DNA of 64,000 nt from assembly GCF_040548875.1 (NCBI RefSeq), contig NZ_JBEPSJ010000003.1, positions 310,001 through 374,000 on the forward strand. The letters run 5' to 3'. Of the stretch, positions 59,183 through 64,000 are shown piece after piece. The stretch comes from Conyzicola nivalis_A. Lineage in GTDB: Bacteria > Actinomycetota > Actinomycetes > Actinomycetales > Microbacteriaceae. Numbering within the stretch: the stretch's first letter is position 1; each line of letters opens with the position of its first letter. The notes under the pieces were generated by a model. That model saw nothing but the letters and a program-made list of their open reading frames with translations. It made no database searches and was not told where the DNA came from. A program made the position numbers and the translations under genes.

Positions 59183-60583
59183 TCATCCGCGCAGCCCGGC
59201 GATCGCCCTCGCCAGCCGGTCGACCCCCTCAGGGATCTCGAGCGCGGGCGTCTCCCCGTAGGTGAGCCGCAGGTGCCCGCCGTCGGGCTCGGCCGGAAAC
59301 CAGGCACGGCCCGCGGTGACTGCCACGCCCTCGGCGAGCGCAGCCGCGGTCACGGTCACGTCGTCGAAGCCGTCGGGAAGGCGCGCCCAGACGTGCATCC
59401 CACCGCGCGGACGCACCGTGATCGCGAGCTCCGGCAGCTTGTCGACGAGGCTCGCCACCAGCGCGTCGCGGCGCACGCCCAGCTCGGCCGACACCCGGCG
59501 GCGGTGCGTGGTCCAGGCCGGCGAGTTCACGAAGTCGGCTGCTGCCTCCTGCAGAGGACCCGCGACATAGAAGTCCTCGAGCGACTTGGCCGAGCGCAGC
59601 CGCGAGTAGGCGGCGCCCTTCGCGGTGAGCGCCGCGACCCTGAGGCCCGCCGCGATCGGCTTGGTGAGCGAACGGATGTGCACGACGTGCCCGTGCGGGT
59701 CGTTGCTGGCGAGCGACGCCGGCGCACCGCGCTCGATCGCGAGGTCGTGGGCGTAGTCGTCTTCGATGACGAACACCGAGTAGCGCTCGGCGATGCGCAT
59801 GAGCTCTGCACGGCGCTCCGCCGCCATCGTCGTGCCGGTGGGGTTGGCGAACAGCGGCTGCGTGAGCACGACGCGCGCGTTCGTGCGCTCGAGGATTCCG
59901 GCAAGGAGGTCGGTGCGCATCCCCCGGTCGTCGACCGGCACCGGCGCGACGTCGAGTCCGTAGCTGCGCGAGATCGAGATCGCCCCGGTGTAGCTCGGGC
60001 TCTCGAGCACGATCGCCTCGCCGGGGCGCGTCAGCGCACGGATGGCGATCGACAGCGCGGCCTGGCCTCCAGAGGTGACGATCACGTTCGAGGCATCCAC
60101 CCCGCCTATCTCGCGGGCGAACCACTGCCGCAGGCTCTCGCTGCCCTCGAGCGGTGAGCGCCCCCAGGTGCCCGGTCGGCGCAGGGCGCGGTTCATCGAC
60201 GCCGACAGCGCCGCGGTCGGCACGAGGGACTCGTCGAGATAGCCGCCTGTGAGACGGATGACTCCCGCCGCGGGTTTCGTGAAAAGCGCGAGCGTGTTCG
60301 AGATGTCGTGCGGGGTGTGACCGCCGAGCGCCGCCTGCTGCCAGGAGGTGTCGGCGAGCGCGTGCGGGGCGAGCGCGCGGGCGATGAAGGTGCCCGACCC
60401 GGGGCGTGCGACGACGAGACCCTCCGCGCTCAGCTCGCGCACCACAGACTGCACCGTGAGCGGGGAGACGCCGTGCGCGTCCTGCAGGGCGCGAACCGAG
60501 GGCAGGCGGTCTCCCGGCGAGCCCGCGGCGACGATCTCGCGCAGCGCTCGCGACAGGGAGCGCGTGCTGTTATCGTCATCCAT
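59183..60583 (-). CDS. MocR-type regulator (GntR HTH fused to aminotransferase domain)
   Basis: Protein of 466 aa. An N-terminal GntR winged helix (GDRLPSVRALQDAHGVSPLT, VVARPGSGTFIA) is fused to a class I aminotransferase-like domain with PLP Lys in RSLTKPIAAGLRV and VFVIEDDYAHDL, as in MocR/PdxR regulators. Such proteins bind PLP and an amino compound and control a neighbouring gene. It is divergent from an EamA exporter and their start codons share the CATG at 60581-60584. Both messages are probably leaderless. Confidence 0.9.
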   Translation of the reverse strand: MDDDNSTRSLSRALREIVAAGSPGDRLPSVRALQDAHGVSPLTVQSVVRELSAEGLVVARPGSGTFIARALAPHALADTSWQQAALGGHTPHDISNTLALFTKPAAGVIRLTGGYLDESLVPTAALSASMNRALRRPGTWGRSPLEGSESLRQWFAREIGGVDASNVIVTSGGQAALSIAIRALTRPGEAIVLESPSYTGAISISRSYGLDVAPVPVDDRGMRTDLLAGILERTNARVVLTQPLFANPTGTTMAAERRAELMRIAERYSVFVIEDDYAHDLAIERGAPASLASNDPHGHVVHIRSLTKPIAAGLRVAALTAKGAAYSRLRSAKSLEDFYVAGPLQEAAADFVNSPAWTTHRRRVSAELGVRRDALVASLVDKLPELAITVRPRGGMHVWARLPDGFDDVTVTAAALAEGVAVTAGRAWFPAEPDGGHLRLTYGETPALEIPEGVDRLARAIAGLRG

Positions 60584-60604
60584 GAGAGCCCACGATAACG
60601 TTAT
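60569..60604. promoter_or_regulatory. Inverted repeat operator over both start codons
   Basis: GTTATCGT (60569-60576) and ACGATAAC (60592-60599) form an inverted repeat centred at 60584 on the two overlapping start codons; ATAACGTTAT (60595-60604) is a second palindrome. Each arm includes TATCGT, which fits a -10 element placed for leaderless transcription in the outward direction. It is a likely MocR binding site. Confidence 0.6.
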
Positions 60605-61613
60605 TGACGCGGAACCGGTAACGGCGAGCGCCGTTTCCCGCCTGTGGATACCGGGCGCCGGCCTCGGATTTCTCGGGGTTCTCGCCTTCAGCTTCTCGCT
60701 GCCGGCCAACAAGCTTGCCGTCGCCGGAATCGATCCGCTCGGCGTCACGGTGCTTCGGGCCGCGGCCGCCGGGGTTCTCGCTGCCGGATACCTGCTCGCC
60801 GTGCGGGCGCGCCTCCCCCGCTGGTCCGACCTGCGCGACCTCGGTCTGTCGTCGCTCGGAGTGGTCATCGGCTTCCCGCTGTTCAGCTCCCTCGCGCTCA
60901 CGACGAGCGGCTCGGGGCACAGCGCCGTTATCCTCGGCCTGCTGCCCGCGCTGACCGCCGTGTTCGCGGCGCTCGTCGGCGGCGAGCGGCTGCCGCGGGG
61001 CTTCTGGCTGGCGAGCGGCGCCGGCGTGCTGGTGCTGGTCGGATACCTGCTCGTGCACCAGTATCTGGAGACCGGCGACCTGAGCGTGGGCATCGGGGAC
61101 TTCTGGATGCTCGCGGCCGCTGCCAGCGCCGGCTACGGCTACGCCATGGGCGGGCGTCAGGCAAAGGTGATGGGCGGAGCGCGCGCGATCTCGTGGTCGC
61201 TGGTCATCGTGCTGCCGGTGTCCGCGCCGATAGCAGCGGTCGTGTTCGCGACGCAGAGCTTCGACTTCACCACCGGAGTGGTCATCGGGATGCTCTACAT
61301 CACCGTGATCTCGCAGTTCCTCGGGTTCTTCGCCTGGTACGGCGGACTCGCGCGTGGCGGGATCGCGCGCGTCGGCCAGCTGCAGCAGGTCCAGCCGCTG
61401 CTCACGCTGGCGTGGGCGGCGTTGATCCTCGGCGAGGACTTCGACCCGTGGACCATCGTCGTCGGCGTCGCGATCGCCGGCCTGGTCTGGGCGGCGCAGC
61501 GCGCGAGGTTCGCCGCCGCGCCCGGCGTCGAGGCCGTCGTTGCCGCGCCCGACGCCGCCGCCGCTGCGCTCAGAACCGAGGGGCAAGCAATCGACGTTCA
61601 CGCCGCGCATTAG
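60582..61613 (+). CDS. EamA/DMT family transporter
   Basis: Membrane protein of 343 aa with ten hydrophobic segments in two EamA halves (LAFSFSLPANKLAVAGIDPLG, then SQFLGFFAWYGGLARGG and VQPLLTLAWAALILGE). Such carriers export amino acids or metabolites. The ATG at 60582 shares bases with the divergent MocR start and no other start precedes the first membrane segment. The last eleven codons, ending HAAH, lie within copy A of the 55-bp repeat, so the C-terminus was probably altered by its insertion. Confidence 0.9.
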   Translation: MRAHDNVIDAEPVTASAVSRLWIPGAGLGFLGVLAFSFSLPANKLAVAGIDPLGVTVLRAAAAGVLAAGYLLAVRARLPRWSDLRDLGLSSLGVVIGFPLFSSLALTTSGSGHSAVILGLLPALTAVFAALVGGERLPRGFWLASGAGVLVLVGYLLVHQYLETGDLSVGIGDFWMLAAAASAGYGYAMGGRQAKVMGGARAISWSLVIVLPVSAPIAAVVFATQSFDFTTGVVIGMLYITVISQFLGFFAWYGGLARGGIARVGQLQQVQPLLTLAWAALILGEDFDPWTIVVGVAIAGLVWAAQRARFAAAPGVEAVVAAPDAAAAALRTEGQAIDVHAAH

Positions 61614-61632
61614 CGTCGGAACCTTGCCCCTC
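61578..61632. repeat. 55-bp palindromic repeat, copy A
   Basis: Begins GAGGGGCAAGCAATCGACGT and ends GGAACCTTGCCCCTC. It includes the last codons and the TAG stop of the EamA gene. Same length and ends as copies at 61651 and 30677. Confidence 0.8.
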
Positions 61633-61650
61633 AGCTCGCCGGGCAGAACT

Positions 61651-61705
61651 GAGGGGCAAAGAATCGACGTTCAGCGGGGGTCTGGACGTCGATTGTTTGC
61701 CCCTC
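61651..61705. repeat. 55-bp palindromic repeat, copy B
   Basis: Begins GAGGGGCAAAGAATCGACGT and ends ACGTCGATTGTTTGCCCCTC, giving a 20-bp stem with one mismatch. It is the most symmetrical copy and lies in the gap between the converging EamA and rocD genes, where it may terminate both transcripts. Confidence 0.85.
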
Positions 61706-61741
61706 TGCAAGAAAGGGTCAGCGCGGCACCGCGCGCAGGGG

Positions 61742-62980
61742 TCAGCGCGCGGCCAGCTCCACGAGCACGGCCTCGAGCTGTGCGACGGCGAAGTCGAGGT
61801 CGTCGGCCGTCGCGACGATCGGCGGGGCGAACCGGATCGTCGACCCGTGCGTGTCCTTGACGAGCACGCCGCGCAGCATGAGCGCCTCGCAGACCTCGCG
61901 GCCCGTGGCCAGAGCGGGGTCGATGTCGACGCCCGCCCACAGCCCGGCGCCGCGCACTTCGACGACCCCACGCCCGATGAGCGCACGCAGGCCGCCCTGC
62001 AGTCGGTCGCCGAGCATCCGCGCCCTCTCCTGCATCTCTCCCGTCGCCAGCAGCTCGACGACCGCGAGGCCGACCGCCGCGGCGAGCGGGTTTCCGCCGA
62101 AGGTCGAGCCGTGCTCGCCGGGACGCAGCACACCGAGGATGTCGCGGTTGCCGACCACGGCGGAGACGGGCAGGATGCCACCGCCGAGAGCCTTGCCGAG
62201 CAGATACAGGTCGGGCACGACACCGGCGTTGTCGCACTCGAAGGTCGCCCCGGTGCGGCCGAGCCCCGACTGGATCTCGTCGGCGATGAACAGCACGTTT
62301 CGGCGCTCCGTGATCTCGCGCACGGCCGGGAGGTAGTCTGCGGGCGGCACGAGGATGCCGGCCTCGCCCTGGATCGGCTCGATGAGCACCGCGACGGTCG
62401 TCTCGTCGATCGCCGCCTCGAGAGCCGCGGCGTCGCCGTAGGGCACGCTCACGAAGCCCGGCGTGAACGGGCCGAAGTCGGCGCGTGCCTGCTCGTCGTT
62501 CGAGAAGCTGATGATCGTGGTGGTGCGTCCATGGAAGTTTCCGTCGGCGACGATGATCGTCGCCTCGTTCGGCTTGACGCCCTTCACCCGGTAGCCCCAG
62601 GCGCGGGCGACCTTGATGCCGGACTCGACGGCCTCGGCGCCCGTGTTCATCGGCAGCACCATGTCTTTGCCGGCGAGTTCGGCGAGCGCGGTGACGAACG
62701 GGCCGAGCTGGTCGTTGTGGAAGGCGCGGCTGGTGAGCGTGATGCGGTCGAGCTGGTCTTTCGCCGCCTTGACGAGGGCCGGATGACCGTGGCCGAAGTT
62801 CACCGCCGAGTATGCCGCGAGGCAGTCGAGGTAGCGGCGACCGTCGACGGCCGTGACCCACGCGCCTTCGCCCGAGCTCACGACGACCTCGAGCGGGTGG
62901 TAGTTGTGGGCGGCGTGGAGGTCTTCCTGCTGGAGGTATCCCTCGGTCGCCGAGCCTGTCGAAGCGGTCGTCGTGGTCAT
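61742..62980 (-). CDS. rocD: Ornithine aminotransferase
   Basis: PLP-dependent class III aminotransferase of 412 aa converting ornithine and 2-oxoglutarate to glutamate semialdehyde and glutamate. Family marks: NYHPLEVVVSSGEGAWVTAVDG, NTGAEAVESGIKVAR, FHGRTTTIISFSND, LFIADEIQSGLGRTG, the PLP Lys in YLLGKALGGGILPVSA, and GEHGSTFGGNPLA. Its start overlaps the stop of the DDAH gene (ATGA). The N-terminal codons (about residues 6-11) are encoded by a REP-like core GCTTCGACAGGCTCG at 62951-62965. Confidence 0.93.
   Translation of the reverse strand: MTTTTASTGSATEGYLQQEDLHAAHNYHPLEVVVSSGEGAWVTAVDGRRYLDCLAAYSAVNFGHGHPALVKAAKDQLDRITLTSRAFHNDQLGPFVTALAELAGKDMVLPMNTGAEAVESGIKVARAWGYRVKGVKPNEATIIVADGNFHGRTTTIISFSNDEQARADFGPFTPGFVSVPYGDAAALEAAIDETTVAVLIEPIQGEAGILVPPADYLPAVREITERRNVLFIADEIQSGLGRTGATFECDNAGVVPDLYLLGKALGGGILPVSAVVGNRDILGVLRPGEHGSTFGGNPLAAAVGLAVVELLATGEMQERARMLGDRLQGGLRALIGRGVVEVRGAGLWAGVDIDPALATGREVCEALMLRGVLVKDTHGSTIRFAPPIVATADDLDFAVAQLEAVLVELAAR
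62951..62965 (-). repeat. REP-like core in rocD N-terminus
   Basis: On the minus strand GCTTCGACAGGCTCG matches the core in the alpha-galactosidase duplication (GCTTCGAC, GACAGGCTCAGG). Here it encodes part of TASTGSATEG. A short match; may be a relic. Confidence 0.45.
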
Positions 62981-63849
62981 GAGCGCAGCTCCAGCGTGCA
63001 GCACTTCACTCCGCCGCCGCCGAGCAGCAGCTCGGAGAGGTCGACGCCGATCGGGTTGTAGCCGCGCTCGCGCAGCTGACGTTCGAAGTCGGTTGCCCGC
63101 GAGGCGATGACCACGTTGAGGCCGTCGCTGAAGCTGTTCAGCCCGAGCACGGCCGCGTCGTCCTCGTTCACGATGATCGCGTCGGGGTAGCGCGCGCGCA
63201 GGATCTCGAGGCTGGGTGCGTCGAACGCGCTGGGCAGGTACGCGATGTTCGGGTTCTCGAAGCCGGGCTGGGGGTCCAGTACGGCGATCGCCGTGTCGAG
63301 GTGGTAGAAACTCGGGTTGACGAGGGTGAGCGTGACGACCTCGCGGCCGAAGATCTCGCCGATCTCCTCGTGGCTGTTGCTCGCGCTGCGGAAGCCCGTG
63401 CCAGCCAGGATCGCGTCTCCGACGAGGAGGAAGTCGCCCTCGCCCTCGTTGATGTTCTGCGGAACGCGCACCTCGAAGCCGTTGGCGCCGAACCAGTCCA
63501 TGTAGGCGGGGCCCTCTGGCTGGCGCTGCGGGTAGGTGAAGCTCGCGCCGTAGGCGATGCCGTCGAGCACGAATCCGCCGTTGGCCGCGTAGACCATGTC
63601 GGGCAGGCCGTCGATCGGGTCGACGAGCTTCACGTCGAAGCCGAGGTCGAGGTAGGTGTTGTAGAGGGTCTCCCACTGGCGCACCGCGAGGCTCGTGTCG
63701 GTCGGCAGGGCCGGGTCCATCCACGGGTTGATCCGGTAGACGACGGTGAAGAAGTCGGGGCGGCACATCAGCACGGTGCGTTTGCTGGCGACGCGTCCCG
63801 CCTTCGCGGCGGGTTCGGGCGCGCTCAGAGTTGGCTCGGTGAGGGTCAT
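62977..63849 (-). CDS. Dimethylarginine dimethylaminohydrolase family protein
   Basis: Amidinotransferase-fold hydrolase of 290 aa. Substrate-site blocks: VLMCRPDFFTVVYRINPWMD, YAANGGFVLDG, NEGEGDFLLVGD, catalytic His in NPSFYHLDTAIAVLD and catalytic Cys in GGGVKCCTLELRS at the extreme C-terminus. It probably hydrolyses methylated arginine or arginine to citrulline or ornithine-related products, feeding rocD, with which it overlaps. The start MTLTEPT is 103 bp from a divergent AsnC gene. Confidence 0.9.
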   Translation of the reverse strand: MTLTEPTLSAPEPAAKAGRVASKRTVLMCRPDFFTVVYRINPWMDPALPTDTSLAVRQWETLYNTYLDLGFDVKLVDPIDGLPDMVYAANGGFVLDGIAYGASFTYPQRQPEGPAYMDWFGANGFEVRVPQNINEGEGDFLLVGDAILAGTGFRSASNSHEEIGEIFGREVVTLTLVNPSFYHLDTAIAVLDPQPGFENPNIAYLPSAFDAPSLEILRARYPDAIIVNEDDAAVLGLNSFSDGLNVVIASRATDFERQLRERGYNPIGVDLSELLLGGGGVKCCTLELRS

Positions 63850-63879
63850 GTCTCCAGTGTCACACGCACCATCTGGCGT

Positions 63880-63910
63880 TTTTTCGCTGTAACGCGCACT
63901 TTTTCGCCGT
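63880..63910. promoter_or_regulatory. Direct repeats in DDAH/AsnC divergent gap
   Basis: TTTTTCGCTGT (63880-63890) and TTTTTCGCCGT (63900-63910) are direct repeats 20 bp apart, two helical turns. They are candidate sites for the divergent AsnC regulator. A TAGGGT element at 63941 lies 7 bases before the AsnC ATG, suggesting a leaderless message. Confidence 0.5.
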
Positions 63911-63952
63911 CTATTGGTCGGACGAAGCACGTAATCGTCCTAGGGTGGCCTG

Positions 63953-64000
63953 ATGGACAGTCTCGATTACGGCATCATCGATCAACTCCGCCTCAACGCA
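63953..64000 (+). CDS. Lrp/AsnC family regulator, N-terminal fragment
   Basis: The first 16 residues (MDSLDYGIIDQLRLNA) match the start of Lrp/AsnC winged-helix proteins, which typically open with LDxxDxxIIxxLxxN. The gene runs off the window. It is divergent from the DDAH-rocD operon and probably controls it in response to arginine or ornithine (inference). Confidence 0.7.
   Translation, partial: MDSLDYGIIDQLRLNA

Noticed and set aside
63850..63952. Phage or integrase attachment site in the right divergent gap
   Set aside because: Only short T-rich direct repeats are present, better explained as regulator sites; no integrase or tRNA is nearby.
1..64000. tRNA or rRNA genes
   Set aside because: No cloverleaf-like segment with a GTTCRANNC box and no rRNA-like block was noticed; a tRNAscan run would settle it.

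Overview
The window is 64 kb of very GC-rich, gene-dense DNA with short intergenic gaps, many GTG starts and many 4-base ATGA/GTGA overlaps between consecutive genes. The gene content (several LacI-controlled sugar importers without their own ATPase, a DUF222/HNH endonuclease with 13E12-type architecture, ykoFEDC behind a THI riboswitch, LtrA) suggests an actinobacterium, most likely Microbacteriaceae. That placement is inference. I saw no rRNA, tRNA, CRISPR array, phage or transposase gene.

Left part (1-20.3 kb), carbohydrate island I. A truncated solute-binding protein, two permeases, a GH1 beta-glucosidase and a LacI regulator form a beta-glucoside system (1-4990). A second importer with a YesL/DUF624-like membrane protein runs the other way (4987-8884). 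It is followed by a cluster of uncommon sugar-modifying enzymes (8971-20291): a beta-propeller glycosidase-like protein, three Gfo/Idh/MocA oxidoreductases, a uronate-dehydrogenase-like SDR, an enolase-superfamily dehydratase, a PmoA-like protein, a LacI regulator, a DUF993 aldolase-like protein and a xylose-isomerase-like TIM barrel. Four near-identical LacI-type operators (core AANCGCTTTC or its complement) sit in front of its transcription units and the importer, so this looks like one regulon for an unidentified oxidised or modified sugar.

Middle part (20.4-39.3 kb). A Met/Cys-rich copper-storage-like protein and a small hypothetical are followed by a DUF5107-TPR protein with a divergent AraC regulator. 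Next come a third importer with a cellulase-like enzyme and its LacI regulator, then a galactoside operon (GH42 beta-galactosidase, two permeases, binding protein, GH36 alpha-galactosidase) with a divergent LacI regulator. None of the four importers has an ATPase here, which implies a shared MsiK/MsmK-type ATPase elsewhere.

Right part (39.5-64 kb), central metabolism and transport. It holds a GntR-lldD lactate oxidation pair, an NCS2 uracil/xanthine permease, a THI (TPP) riboswitch with ykoFEDC, an acyl-CoA dehydrogenase and panE, an AsnC regulator, a DctS/DctR-like two-component system with a DctA symporter, LtrA, the DUF222/HNH protein, a POT peptide transporter, another Gfo/Idh enzyme, and a MocR regulator divergent from an EamA exporter. 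It ends with a rocD-DDAH-AsnC arginine/ornithine unit that runs off the window.

Repeats are a second theme. Three copies of a 55-bp palindromic element lie at gene 3' ends. An in-frame 57-bp duplication containing a REP core lies inside the alpha-galactosidase. There are also several short tandem duplications in coding and leader sequence: TGAQ units, a doubled ribosome-binding site, a YkoD linker, both two-component proteins, and the HNH protein tail.
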